A stretch of DNA of 64,000 nt from JAVJRN01 sp047635055 (GTDB taxonomy: Bacteria > Bacteroidota > Bacteroidia > Cytophagales > Cyclobacteriaceae), in assembly GCA_047635055.1 (NCBI GenBank), contig JBLIIJ010000002.1, forward strand, positions 1-64,000. Reading direction: 5' to 3'. This document shows, one piece after another, positions 1-8,942 of the stretch; the stretch's first letter is position 1; each line of letters begins with the position of its first letter. The position numbers and the translations under genes were made by a program. The notes under the pieces were generated by a model, which was given only the letters and a program-made list of their open reading frames with translations, did not search any database and had not been told where the DNA came from.

Positions 1-801
1 TTGGCCTTGGTGTCAGCTGTTGCCGAAAAAGGAGACACTATTTTGTATGACCAGCTATCCCATGTCTGTTTGAAAGAAGGCGCATGGTTGAGTAAGGCGG
101 ATACGTTTGCATTTTCACACAATGATCTCGATGACTTAGCTTCAAGAATAAAACGAGCCAAAGGGAAAATATTTGTTCTCACAGAAACCATTTTCTCCAT
201 GGATGGAGATATTGCCCCAATAGAAAAAATGGTGAGTCTCTGCGCGCAATATGGTTGTTATTTGATTGTTGACGAGGCGCACAGCACAGGCATATATGGC
301 CACTATGGAAGTGGCTTGTTGGCTGAAATGGGCTTGAATCAAGACGTTTTCGGTCGCGTATATACTTTTGGAAAAGCCATAGGCGCTCATGGCGCTTGTG
401 TTGCCGGATCAAGATTGTTGATCGATTATTTAATCAATTTTGCAAGACCCTTCATTTATACGACGGCTTTACCTCCCCATGCCATTACCACGGTTCGAGC
501 ATCCTTTGAGTATTTAAAAAGCAACGCACATCTTCCATCCAGCTTACAAAACAACATTGATCTTTTTCGCTCAGAATTTGAGCCTGCTTTAAGCAAAACG
601 GCTATTCAACCTGTCATTGTAGGTTCAAATGAGAAAGCAAAAGCGATCTCCTTGTCATTAAAACATGCTGGATTTGATGTTCGTCCGATTCTTTCGCCAA
701 CAGTAAGGAAGGGGAGTGAGCGATTAAGAATTTCCCTCCATACCCACAATAGCGAAGATGACATCATGGGGTTGTGTAGTTGTCTGAAAAGGTTGTTGTG
801 A
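1..801 (+). CDS. bioF: 8-amino-7-oxononanoate synthase, 3' part
   Basis: C-terminal 266 codons of a class II PLP-dependent alpha-oxoamine synthase; the gene begins before the window, so base 1 is not its start. The family joins a pimeloyl thioester with L-alanine to give 8-amino-7-oxononanoate (KAPA) in cytosolic biotin synthesis. DEAHSTG (residues 91-97 of the visible part) carries the Asp that contacts the PLP pyridine nitrogen, and TFGKAIG holds the Schiff-base Lys (125). Related synthases such as Kbl share the fold; the same-strand bioD and bioA downstream favour BioF. About the first third of the usual ~380-residue protein is missing only because of the window edge. Confidence 0.9.
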   Translation: MALVSAVAEKGDTILYDQLSHVCLKEGAWLSKADTFAFSHNDLDDLASRIKRAKGKIFVLTETIFSMDGDIAPIEKMVSLCAQYGCYLIVDEAHSTGIYGHYGSGLLAEMGLNQDVFGRVYTFGKAIGAHGACVAGSRLLIDYLINFARPFIYTTALPPHAITTVRASFEYLKSNAHLPSSLQNNIDLFRSEFEPALSKTAIQPVIVGSNEKAKAISLSLKHAGFDVRPILSPTVRKGSERLRISLHTHNSEDDIMGLCSCLKRLL

Positions 802-984
802 TGCTGTTATCAAAATGGAAGAGTTTGATTCATTTGATCATTTTTATTTAAAACTCACATGACAATGGGAAAATAGTGCGAGGGTAATTTTGTTGTGCAA
901 AGGAGGCTTTAAGCAAAACAATTTTTAAGGTTTAAAGAATCCTGAAATATCGAAATTACTCATTAAAACCCTATTCAATTATTC

Positions 985-1818
985 ATGAAAAAATCCGTAG
1001 TTGTTTTATCATGCTGTTTGCTGATTCTTTCTTGCTCGCAAAAGAAAGCTAAGTCCTATGAGTTGAGAGTTAAAGGAAGTGAATCTCTTTATGATACATT
1101 CGTGGCACTAAAATCTGGGTTTGAAAAAAACCAAGATTCAATTAAGTTATTGATCGAAGGTGGAGGGAGTCGTACTGGTTTAGCTGCCATAAGATCTGGA
1201 AAGGCCGATATTGGATTATCCTCTTACAGGTTTCCGCTCGACACGCTATTCGGTATTAATCATGGGGTAAACGAAATGATTGTTGCTTATGATGGTATTG
1301 TTGTGGTCAACAATAAGAGAAACCCTATGATGCAACTCAATAACAAGCAAATCCAACAAATTTTCGAAGGTAAAATATCAAATTGGTCTGAAATAGGCGG
1401 GAAAGATGGTGTGATCACAAGGATTATTCGAGATAAAAACTCAGGTACTCAAAAGTTCTTTCAAGAGTATTTTGATATTTCCGAAATGGCCAAATCATCC
1501 ATTGTCGAAAAAGACAATAAGCATATCGTTGAGCGTGTTTTTAACAATGAAAATGCCATTGGTTTTATTTCTTTCTCTTATTTTGCAGAGCAAATCAATT
1601 CTGTTCAATTACAAAATAAGCATTCATTAGTCTCTGCTTTAACTTTTGTTGATCCTGCCTTCAAAACGCTAGAAAATGGTGCTTACCCACTAAGAAGATC
1701 TCTACAACTATATTATTCCGACGGGCATGAAGGGTTAAATCCATTTCTTGACTATCTCAAAAGCAAAGAAGCAAAATCGATCTTGGAAATGCACGGGATG
1801 TTGTCGGCATCCTATTAG
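985..1818 (+). CDS. PstS-like phosphate-binding lipoprotein
   Basis: A 277-residue periplasmic binding protein of the PstS-like (PBP type 2) family. The N-terminus is a lipoprotein signal, LILSC with the lipid-carrying Cys at 17. The mature part has the anion-binding signatures of the family: VKGSESLYDTF near 29, GGGSRTGLAAIRSGKADIGL near 59 and DKNSGTQKFF near 154. Such proteins normally hand phosphate to PstCAB, but no permease or ATPase gene lies nearby. It sits between bioF and bioD, 183 bp after bioF and 64 bp before bioD. A role in biotin synthesis is not indicated; it may be an orphan binding or sensing protein. Confidence 0.8.
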   Translation: MKKSVVVLSCCLLILSCSQKKAKSYELRVKGSESLYDTFVALKSGFEKNQDSIKLLIEGGGSRTGLAAIRSGKADIGLSSYRFPLDTLFGINHGVNEMIVAYDGIVVVNNKRNPMMQLNNKQIQQIFEGKISNWSEIGGKDGVITRIIRDKNSGTQKFFQEYFDISEMAKSSIVEKDNKHIVERVFNNENAIGFISFSYFAEQINSVQLQNKHSLVSALTFVDPAFKTLENGAYPLRRSLQLYYSDGHEGLNPFLDYLKSKEAKSILEMHGMLSASY

Positions 1819-1882
1819 GATGACCAGTTCGCTACAATTTTGGTAAATTAAAATAAGCGACCAATACTTTTAGATTGGATTC

Positions 1883-2515
1883 ATGGATGGCTTAGATTCG
1901 CCATTCGTGAATTACTTTATAACAGCAATAGGTACGGATTCTGGAAAGACTTTAGTTAGCGCAATCGTTGCGGAAATGCTAGGGGCTGATTATTGGAAGC
2001 CCGTCCAATCCGGAAATCCTAGGGATACGGAGACAGTACAATCTTTAGTGTCCAATGGTAAAACTCGTTTCTACAAAGAGCGATATTTATTAAAGACCCC
2101 AGCTAGCCCGCATGCTTCGGCTAAAATTGATAATGTACACATCGATATCAACAATTTTGCGCCACCAATTTCGAATAGAGATTTAGTGATTGAAGGAGCT
2201 GGTGGGTTATTGGTTCCTCTAAACGACCATGATACGATATTGGACCTTATCAAAGTGTTGGATGTAAAGGTGATATTGGTTTCAAATCTATATTTGGGAA
2301 GTATCAATCATACTTTACTGTCTGTAGCGTTATTAAAGCAACATCATGTAAGTGTAGCGGGAATCATATTTAATGGAGAACCCAATCCGGAGAGTGAGGA
2401 GATTATTCTTGCAAAAAGCGGCTATAAAAAGCTTATTAGCCTATTACCTGAACCTGAAATAAATAAAACGGTGGTGCTTAAGTATGCCCATCAATTAAAG
2501 AAAAACTGGCTTTGA
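1883..2515 (+). CDS. bioD: dethiobiotin synthetase
   Basis: A 210-residue ATP-dependent carboxylase that closes the ureido ring of 7,8-diaminononanoate to form dethiobiotin. The P-loop GTDSGKT (17-23) follows the first strand. YWKPVQSG (37-44) provides the conserved Lys that binds the carbamate intermediate, and EGAGGLLVPL (104-113) is the second family signature. The ATG at 1883 leaves about ten extra residues before the first strand, so a slightly later start is possible. Its stop codon shares bases with the TTG start of bioA (TTGA at 2512-2515), which indicates translational coupling. Confidence 0.92.
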   Translation: MDGLDSPFVNYFITAIGTDSGKTLVSAIVAEMLGADYWKPVQSGNPRDTETVQSLVSNGKTRFYKERYLLKTPASPHASAKIDNVHIDINNFAPPISNRDLVIEGAGGLLVPLNDHDTILDLIKVLDVKVILVSNLYLGSINHTLLSVALLKQHHVSVAGIIFNGEPNPESEEIILAKSGYKKLISLLPEPEINKTVVLKYAHQLKKNWL

Positions 2516-3795
2516 AAGAACTAGAACAAGCAGATAGAGCAAATATTTGGCATCCTTTTTCGCCTTTGGCTGGAAACGAGCCTATTCCGATCAAAAAGGG
2601 AAGGGGAATTTACATCTACACCTATGATGGTCGTAAAATCATGGATGCTATTTCTTCTTGGTGGGTCAATGTTCATGGTCATGCCAATAAGAAGATTTCA
2701 AGGGCAATCACCAAGCAGGCAGGTCAGTTGGAGCATGTTATTTTTGCTGGATTTACGCATAAACCAGCCATTGATCTAAGTAAAACCTTAAAAAAGCTAC
2801 TGCCAACTTCTATTTCCAAATTCTTCTTTTCTGATGATGGAAGTACTTCTGTGGAAGTTGCATTAAAGGTTGCCATTCAGTTTTGGTATAACATGGGCCA
2901 AAAGAGAACTAAGATTATTGCGTTGGAAGGTGCCTATCATGGCGATACTTTTGGTTCAATGTCAATCGCAGAGCGTAATATCTTCTCCTTACCATTCTTT
3001 GATTTCCTTTTTGATGTGCATTTTGTGTCATTCCCAATCGGTGATGGCCAATCTTCGATTAAAGAGATGCAGGAATTGGTCGATGATAATACGGCGATTT
3101 TCATCTTTGAACCACTCGTTCAGGGGGCTTCTGGTATGCAAATGTACCAACCCGAAGTGCTTGATAAATTGATAAGTATTGCCAAGGCGAAAGAGGTTGT
3201 ATGCATTGCCGATGAGGTCATGACTGGTTTTGGCCGAACGGGAAAGATGTTTGCTTCGGACTACTTACAAAACGATCCTGATATTTTTTGCCTTTCCAAA
3301 GGAATCACTGGTGGGTACTTACCCATGGGTGTAACGGCTATCAGTCAAAGGATCGTCGATCAATTTGATAATGCAGAAAGAGAAAAGATCTTTTTTCATG
3401 GCCATTCCTATACAGGAAATCCACTCGCCTGTGCTGCGGCAAATGAAAGCATGCGCTTGTTGATGACAAAGAAATGTCAAAAACAGATTGCCATGATTGA
3501 AGCGAGTCATAAAGAATATTATGATGGATTCACACCTACTACCCATGTGTTGGAAATAAGACATAGAGGTACGATTCTGGCGGTGGAAATGAAAGCAGAT
3601 GACAAAGGCTATACCAGTTTTTGGAAAGAGCGCATTTATGATTTTTTCATGGCTTATAATGTATTATTGCGTCCATTGGGTAATGTTATTTACATATTGC
3701 CTCCTTACATCATCAAGAAAAGTGAACTTCAGCATCTCTACAAACTGATTGATTCATTTTTGAAGCAAGTAGAAAGCGGTGATGACAGCCGTTAA
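2512..3795 (+). CDS. bioA: adenosylmethionine-8-amino-7-oxononanoate aminotransferase
   Basis: A 427-residue class III aminotransferase that moves the amino group of S-adenosylmethionine to KAPA, giving 7,8-diaminononanoate. The hallmark paired Trp (ISSWWVNVHGH, W50-W51) lies in the substrate pocket. AYHGDT (141-146) stacks on the cofactor, DEVMTGFGRTGK starts with the cofactor Asp (234), and LSKGITGGY holds the Schiff-base Lys (263). Translation starts at TTG in a four-base overlap with the bioD stop codon. Downstream lies a pseudogene, so this ends the visible biotin run; bioB and bioC are not in the window. Confidence 0.93.
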   Translation: MKELEQADRANIWHPFSPLAGNEPIPIKKGRGIYIYTYDGRKIMDAISSWWVNVHGHANKKISRAITKQAGQLEHVIFAGFTHKPAIDLSKTLKKLLPTSISKFFFSDDGSTSVEVALKVAIQFWYNMGQKRTKIIALEGAYHGDTFGSMSIAERNIFSLPFFDFLFDVHFVSFPIGDGQSSIKEMQELVDDNTAIFIFEPLVQGASGMQMYQPEVLDKLISIAKAKEVVCIADEVMTGFGRTGKMFASDYLQNDPDIFCLSKGITGGYLPMGVTAISQRIVDQFDNAEREKIFFHGHSYTGNPLACAAANESMRLLMTKKCQKQIAMIEASHKEYYDGFTPTTHVLEIRHRGTILAVEMKADDKGYTSFWKERIYDFFMAYNVLLRPLGNVIYILPPYIIKKSELQHLYKLIDSFLKQVESGDDSR

Positions 3796-3851
3796 GCCAT
3801 TCTATTAAAAGTTCCTATTAATTGTCAGAATGCAGACCCATTATTGGCTTT

Positions 3852-4205
3852 ATGAAACAACCGGAATTCAAAATCAATCGGGGTGTAAAATTCCTCGATT
3901 GTGATTAAAGCAGACTTCCTACAGAAGAGATGATTCAATACTGGGAGAAGGCTGTATTAATGGGAAAGACCGCAGGTTAAACTTTGCTAATTATCTCAGA
4001 TTTTCACCAAACACCAAAATCCAAACGTTTTAATGAACTAATAAAAGCTTATTGAAAGGAATTTAAAAAACGTGTTATGGTAGTGAAAATTGCTGTATTG
4101 GGGATCAATAGTACATTAAAAAAGACCACCGTAAATACGAAAATGGTCATCATTAAGAGTAATAATGTGAAGTTATTTTACAATAAAACATTATATAACA
4201 ATTAA
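3852..4205 (+). pseudogene. STAS/SpoIIAA-like small protein, broken by in-frame stops
   Basis: One uninterrupted reading frame of 118 codons that contains three internal stop codons (at about codons 19, 43 and 68) but no frameshift. The pieces read continuously as a small alpha/beta protein: KINRGVKFLDCD, EEMIQYWEKAVLMGKTAG, TLLIISDFHQTPKSKRFNEL, KEFKKRVMVVKIAVLGI. This order (strand, helix with KA..., strand with DF.., helix, strand AVLGI) matches STAS-like proteins of about 120 residues common in Bacteroidota. The family call is by eye. Two stops are TAA and one TGA, so simple stop-codon reassignment does not explain them. The usual C-terminal helix is poorly conserved. Confidence 0.6.
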
Positions 4206-4270
4206 TATATTATTGAAAATATTTCTGTTGTAAAGTAAGGCTGTTTAACTTTTTTTAACATTGATTTCGC

Positions 4271-4301
4271 CTTGAATTTATTCAATCAAAACTTACATTT
4301 G
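4271..4301 (+). promoter_or_regulatory. Bacteroidota-type promoter for gldA operon
   Basis: TTG at 4272-4274, 19 bases, then TACATTTG at 4294-4301, which fits the phylum consensus TTTG-N19-21-TAnnTTTG. The gldA start codon is 55 bp downstream, so transcription would begin near 4306-4310 with a short leader. Confidence 0.65.
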
Positions 4302-4356
4302 CAGCTATCATTGTCGAATTAATCAGATTTTCACCTAACCAAAAGAAACACGCGCT

Positions 4357-5280
4357 ATGTCTATCGTAGTAGAAAATCTCACCAAGAAATATGGTGAACA
4401 GAAAGCTGTCAACGATATCTCCTTTGAAATTAAAACAGGTGAAGTCGTTGGCTTTTTAGGACCGAATGGTGCTGGGAAAAGTACGACCATGAAGATTCTT
4501 ACATGCTTCATGGCACCATCAAGTGGAGATATTAGGATTGATGGAGATTCCATCCATACCAACCCCGAGAAGATCAAGAAACGAATAGGATATCTTCCTG
4601 AAAACAATCCGCTTTATCTCGAAATGCCGATTGTGGATTATCTGAGATTTACCGCAGAGGTGCAGGGAGTAGAGAAGTCATTGATACCACAGAGGATTGC
4701 TGAAATGATTGATCGATGTGGGCTGGACAGAGAAAAGCATAAAAACATCAATGAACTGTCCAAAGGATACCGGCAAAGAGTGGGTTTGGCTCAGGCCATG
4801 ATCCATGATCCAGAGATATTGATTTTTGATGAACCAACGACAGGTTTAGATCCAAATCAAATTGTTGAAATCCGAAAGTTGATCAAAGACCTGGGTAAGG
4901 AAAAGACCGTAATTCTAAGTTCTCACATTCTCTCAGAAGTAGAAGCCACTTGCGATCGCATCATCATTATCAATAAGGGAAGGATTGTGGCAGATGGTAC
5001 TTCCGAAATATTGAGGTCTCAAGCGGAAGGTCAAGAATTACTAAAAATTAGCATTGAAGCCCCTGCAGAAAAAGTAGAGAAAGCCATTCTTGGATTAGGC
5101 TCGGTAGAAAAGGTGACGGAGATCGAAGGAAAGGACGGATGGTTCCATGTGCAGAGCAAACCAGACGTAAGCTCACGTAAAGAGATATTTGATTTATGTG
5201 TCAAAAACAGCTGGTATCTAATGGAAATGTCTGGTTTTGAAACCAGACTAGAGGATGTATTCCAAAAACTAACAAAGTAG
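4357..5280 (+). CDS. gldA: gliding motility ABC transporter ATP-binding protein GldA
   Basis: A 307-residue ABC ATPase. Walker A GPNGAGKST is at 35-43, the signature LSKGYRQR at 134-141 and Walker B ILIFDEP at 154-160, followed by a C-terminal extension of the type found in export ATPases of the GldA/NosF group. It should power the GldF/GldG membrane partners that follow at 6 and 12 bp spacing. GldA-GldF-GldG is required for gliding in Flavobacterium johnsoniae, although its substrate is not known and it occurs in non-gliding relatives too. A promoter lies 55 bp upstream. Confidence 0.9.
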   Translation: MSIVVENLTKKYGEQKAVNDISFEIKTGEVVGFLGPNGAGKSTTMKILTCFMAPSSGDIRIDGDSIHTNPEKIKKRIGYLPENNPLYLEMPIVDYLRFTAEVQGVEKSLIPQRIAEMIDRCGLDREKHKNINELSKGYRQRVGLAQAMIHDPEILIFDEPTTGLDPNQIVEIRKLIKDLGKEKTVILSSHILSEVEATCDRIIIINKGRIVADGTSEILRSQAEGQELLKISIEAPAEKVEKAILGLGSVEKVTEIEGKDGWFHVQSKPDVSSRKEIFDLCVKNSWYLMEMSGFETRLEDVFQKLTK

Positions 5281-5286
5281 AAGAAG

Positions 5287-6012
5287 ATGGGAAAAATTTG
5301 GATAATAACTAAGAGAGAACTCGCGTCGTTTTTCGATTCGTTGATAGCCTACGTCATGATTATACTATTCCTAGGTTTGAGTGGAATGTTTACGTGGTTG
5401 GTGGGCACTAATGTGTTTTTAATGAACCAAGCCAGCATGCAGGTATTTTTTAGCATTGCTTTTTGGTCTTTGTTCTTCTTTATTCCAGCGATCACCATGA
5501 GAATGATTGCTGAAGAGAATAAGGCAGGGACGATTGAGCTTTTGATTACGAAAGCGGTCACGGATAATCAAATTGTACTGGGCAAATTCTTCGCTTGCTT
5601 GATTCTAGTGGTTATAGCTTTGGTTTGTACACTGCCTTATTACATCACATTATCACAGTTGGGCAATGTCGATGACGGAGCGGTTATCGGTGGATATATG
5701 GCTTTGCTTATGCTTTCTGCTAGCTATATCAGCATTGGATTGTTTTCCAGCAGCTTGACGCAAAATCAAATTGTCGCTTTTTTGACGGCATTGACGATTG
5801 GCATATTTTTCCATTTACTGTTTGATGTCATTGGCAACACCATCACAGGTGTAGCCGGATCAGTATTTAATTACTTGAGTATGAGCGTACATTTCGAATC
5901 AATGAGCCGAGGAGTCGTGGATAGTCGCGATCTGGTGTACTTTATTTCCATCATTGCTATTGGCTTATTGTCATCGCAAGTGATGCTTTCAAAAAGAAAC
6001 TGGCAATCTTAA
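5287..6012 (+). CDS. gldF: gliding motility ABC transporter permease GldF
   Basis: A 241-residue ABC-2 type permease with about six hydrophobic segments. The start IWIITKRELASFFDSLIAYV is the usual GldF opening: a cytoplasmic elbow helix followed by the first membrane span. TMRMIAEENKAGTIELLIT (near 70-90) is the cytosolic coupling-helix motif of this permease family. It begins 6 bp after gldA and forms the membrane channel of the GldAFG complex. Confidence 0.9.
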   Translation: MGKIWIITKRELASFFDSLIAYVMIILFLGLSGMFTWLVGTNVFLMNQASMQVFFSIAFWSLFFFIPAITMRMIAEENKAGTIELLITKAVTDNQIVLGKFFACLILVVIALVCTLPYYITLSQLGNVDDGAVIGGYMALLMLSASYISIGLFSSSLTQNQIVAFLTALTIGIFFHLLFDVIGNTITGVAGSVFNYLSMSVHFESMSRGVVDSRDLVYFISIIAIGLLSSQVMLSKRNWQS

Positions 6013-6024
6013 ATCGACGTAAGA

Positions 6025-7530
6025 ATGAAAAAGAAAAATATACTTGGTCAATTGTTTATCGTGATCGCCATTATCATTGTGGCAAATCTCATCTCTACAC
6101 AGACCTATTTTAGACTTGATTTTACGGAGGATAACAGATACACATTCAGTGAGGCAACACAGGATGTACTCGATGATCTCAATGGAGTAGTGACGATAAA
6201 AGCCTACTTTTCTGAAGACCTGCCCGCGCAGTTATTAAAAAACAGACAGGATTTTGAGGAGCAATTAGTCGAATATGAAAACCGATCTGGTGGCAATATT
6301 GTCTTTGAGTTTATCAACCCGAATGAGTCGGAAGAAACAGAACAACAAGCGCAAGAGCAAGGAATAGGTCCCGTAATGATCAATGTGACAGAGCGTGATC
6401 AAGTACAGCAAATGCGCGCTTACATGGGTGCGGTGTTGAAAATGGACAACCGCATCGAGCGAATTCCATTGATTCAACCGGGTGCAGGAATGGAATATGC
6501 TTTGACTACCGCCATTAAAAAAATATCCATTGTGGATAAGCCAAAGGTTGGACTGATCCAAGGACATGGTGAGGCGACTATTCAAGCGATACCTCAGTTA
6601 ATGGAGCAGCTTTCGGTTCTTTACGATGTGGAACCCTTTAATATCAAAGACTCGAGCAATGTTCCTCCTTATTATCGTTCATTGGTTTGGTTAAATCCCA
6701 TAGATACGATCAGTCCTCGAGAGTTTGGCAAGATTGACAAATATCTGAATCAAGGAGGAGCGCTAATGATTGCTTATTCTAGTGTAGCAGGGGACTTGCA
6801 AACTTCTCAGTTGACTAACAAAAACGATATAGGATTGGCCAATTGGTTAGGGCGAAAAGGACTAGTCATAGGAAATAATTTCGTGATTGATGCCAGTGCT
6901 GCAACGGTTAACGTTCAACAAAGACAAGGCTTTTATACCATCAATAGTAAAGTACAGTTTCCGTATTTCCCATCAATCAAGAGTTTTGAAGATCATCCAA
7001 TTACCGGCGGTCTTGAAGGCATAGTTTTTCCTTTTATAAGTAGTTTGTCATTCAATAATGCCGACACGGCTTGGTCGCAAATGCCATTGCTATTTTCTTC
7101 CCCAAAGGCAGGCTTAGTCAACCCACCTACGAATATTGATATTCAGAAAAAATGGACGGAAAGTGATTTTACGGCAGGGAGACAAATATTGGCAGCAGGA
7201 CTTCAAAAAGGATCGGCTAACATTGTGGTCGTTGCTAATGGAACTTTTTGCGTGAACGGCGAGGGTCAAAGACCTCAGCAACAAAGTGAAGATAATGTGA
7301 GCCTTGCTTCTAATGCTGTAGACTGGATAGCTGATGATACTGGCTTGATTGCACTAAGAACAAAAGGAATTACCTCCAGACCACTGGAGGAAGTGGAAGA
7401 AGCCACTAAGAATTTGGTGAAATATGGAAATGTAATAGCGCCTATTTTATTGCTATTGATTTATGCATTCGTCAGAAAGCAACGCAACGTCAGAAAGCGT
7501 CAAAGATGGATGCAAGGGGATTATAATTAA
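6025..7530 (+). CDS. gldG: gliding motility ABC transporter auxiliary protein GldG
   Basis: A 501-residue auxiliary subunit with one N-terminal membrane span (about 8-26), a large extracytoplasmic ABC_transp_aux domain that opens with DFTEDNRYTFSEAT, and a C-terminal span (about 470-487) followed by a basic tail RKQRNVRKRQRW. This topology is standard for GldG. The protein is a little shorter than characterised GldG (about 560 residues). It follows gldF by 12 bp and is followed by a DUF4340 gene after 10 bp, so four genes form one operon. Confidence 0.9.
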   Translation: MKKKNILGQLFIVIAIIIVANLISTQTYFRLDFTEDNRYTFSEATQDVLDDLNGVVTIKAYFSEDLPAQLLKNRQDFEEQLVEYENRSGGNIVFEFINPNESEETEQQAQEQGIGPVMINVTERDQVQQMRAYMGAVLKMDNRIERIPLIQPGAGMEYALTTAIKKISIVDKPKVGLIQGHGEATIQAIPQLMEQLSVLYDVEPFNIKDSSNVPPYYRSLVWLNPIDTISPREFGKIDKYLNQGGALMIAYSSVAGDLQTSQLTNKNDIGLANWLGRKGLVIGNNFVIDASAATVNVQQRQGFYTINSKVQFPYFPSIKSFEDHPITGGLEGIVFPFISSLSFNNADTAWSQMPLLFSSPKAGLVNPPTNIDIQKKWTESDFTAGRQILAAGLQKGSANIVVVANGTFCVNGEGQRPQQQSEDNVSLASNAVDWIADDTGLIALRTKGITSRPLEEVEEATKNLVKYGNVIAPILLLLIYAFVRKQRNVRKRQRWMQGDYN

Positions 7531-7540
7531 TTGATGAGTC

Positions 7541-8419
7541 ATGTTTAAAGGAATTTCTACAAGAAAGTTAGTCGGCATATTGGTAGGCGTGTTGGCCGTC
7601 TACTTTTTGGTAAAGTATACGGGCGGATCTGACAGAAGCGAAAGCTTTCTCGAAGTACTGGTTGACCTTGATACAGCAGCAGTCACCAAAATTGAAATTT
7701 TTGGTCAAGAAGAAAACGTCGTTTTGACCAAAGCAGGAAAAAGCTGGTCTGTAGGGGAGAAGCCAGCATCTGCGACGACTATCTCAGGTTTCATGAATAC
7801 TTTGAATACCATTGAGCCTTCGCGCATTGCTTCGCGCAAAGAAGCGTCTTGGAAAGATTTTCAGGTCGATTCTGCGGGTACACGTATCAAGGTTTATGAG
7901 GAAGGTGATAATGTCCTTGACATCATCATAGGACGATTTGGCGCAGAGGGTCAACGGTCATACTACTCCTACGTTCGCCTTTTTGAAGAGAACGACACCT
8001 ATGTTGCAGATAATTTTATAGGTATGAGTTTAGGTCAGAAATCAGCTGATTTTAGGAACGGAAATTTCTTAAAATTGGTGAGGGATGCTATTTCATCCGT
8101 TGATTTTAACTATCCGGATAGTGCTTTTAGCTTACAAAAGTCTCTCGGTGGTGCCTGGGTTATCGCAGGTGAGGAGGCAGATTCTGTTGCTGTTGCCAGC
8201 TATTTTGGTGGACTGTCTAATGTAAATAATCGAAATTTCACCGCAGCTTCTGGCGAATCAACGTATGAAGCAATCTATCATCTCACCAATGGGGAAGATA
8301 TTGTGGTAACAGGGTTCGGTGATAGTATTCTTAAATCCTCCCAAAATGAAGCGGAAGTTTTTCAAGACGAAAGCCTTCATGATAAGATCTTTAAGTCAAG
8401 AAGCTCGTTCTTTGATTAG
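7541..8419 (+). CDS. DUF4340 membrane-anchored protein
   Basis: A 292-residue protein with one N-terminal membrane helix (about 9-25) and an extracytoplasmic region of the DUF4340 type; LDTAAVTKIEI and the following beta-rich repeats are typical. DUF4340 genes very often follow GldG-type auxiliary subunits, and this one starts 10 bp after gldG, so it probably works with the GldAFG complex. No enzymatic motif is visible. The last gene of the operon; the next plus-strand terminator-like hairpin is 270 bp downstream. Confidence 0.8.
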   Translation: MFKGISTRKLVGILVGVLAVYFLVKYTGGSDRSESFLEVLVDLDTAAVTKIEIFGQEENVVLTKAGKSWSVGEKPASATTISGFMNTLNTIEPSRIASRKEASWKDFQVDSAGTRIKVYEEGDNVLDIIIGRFGAEGQRSYYSYVRLFEENDTYVADNFIGMSLGQKSADFRNGNFLKLVRDAISSVDFNYPDSAFSLQKSLGGAWVIAGEEADSVAVASYFGGLSNVNNRNFTAASGESTYEAIYHLTNGEDIVVTGFGDSILKSSQNEAEVFQDESLHDKIFKSRSSFFD

Positions 8420-8688
8420 AAATTAGTTAAAATTTTTCCTATTTAGGATGCTTAGCACTTGTTCATAAAGTAGTCGTCTGATTCAGAATGTTCGGGATCA
8501 AGGCGTGCGTAGTTTGAAAAATATGAACCGTCCATGGAATGGGTTCATCGAGTAAATGATCATCTTGAAAGCAAGCATAACGCAGAGGTCAGACATTATG
8601 GACAGACGCTAATTAGGAGACATTTCCTTAGCCTTGATTCTTTTCAGTGAACTTATATATGTCATTATCTGCTAAATTTTATGTAAAA

Positions 8689-8710
8689 GCGACCTTGGTC
8701 GCTTTTTTTT
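8689..8710 (+). terminator. intrinsic terminator after the gld operon
   Basis: GCGAC (8689-8693), loop CTTG, GTCGC (8698-8702), then eight T. A run of A before the stem extends the pairing into the T-tract. Confidence 0.7.
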
Positions 8711-8732
8711 GGCCTTGTAGCGACGAAAGCAT

Positions 8733-8759
8733 AAAAAAACCTTCCTTAAAAAAGGAAGG
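8733..8759 (-). terminator. hairpin with minus-strand U-tract
   Basis: CCTTCCTT (8740-8747), loop AAAA, AAGGAAGG (8752-8759), preceded by seven A, which read as a U-tract on the minus strand. No minus-strand gene lies to its right, so what it would terminate is unclear; it may only block antisense transcription. Confidence 0.4.
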
Positions 8760-8942
8760 CTCTTAACCAGCGGTGAACTTATACAGATATCGCTCTGCCT
8801 TATTCTTCAGTAAATTATGTGTTTCACTTACAATTCTCAATACCCTAAATAGGGTATTTTATTTCGCTAATTTCCAATAGTTATATTAATTTTAGAGAAT
8901 ACCGTTTTTGAAACAGATTGAATATAAAGTAGTTACCCTATT

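Larger units (their letters stand above)
8420..8942. other. 523-bp intergenic region, no gene seen
   Basis: No convincing reading frame, tRNA or repeat was found. It contains a plus-strand terminator (8689-8710) and a hairpin with a minus-strand U-tract (8733-8759). The 270 bp between the DUF4340 stop and the first terminator could be a long 3' untranslated region or hold a small RNA, but nothing in it is recognisable. Confidence 0.5.

Noticed and set aside
1..801. apparent N-terminal truncation of BioF
   Set aside because: Caused by the window edge; the frame is open to base 1.
4335..4607. minus-strand frame over the start of gldA
   Set aside because: Shadow of the conserved gldA coding sequence; no independent support.
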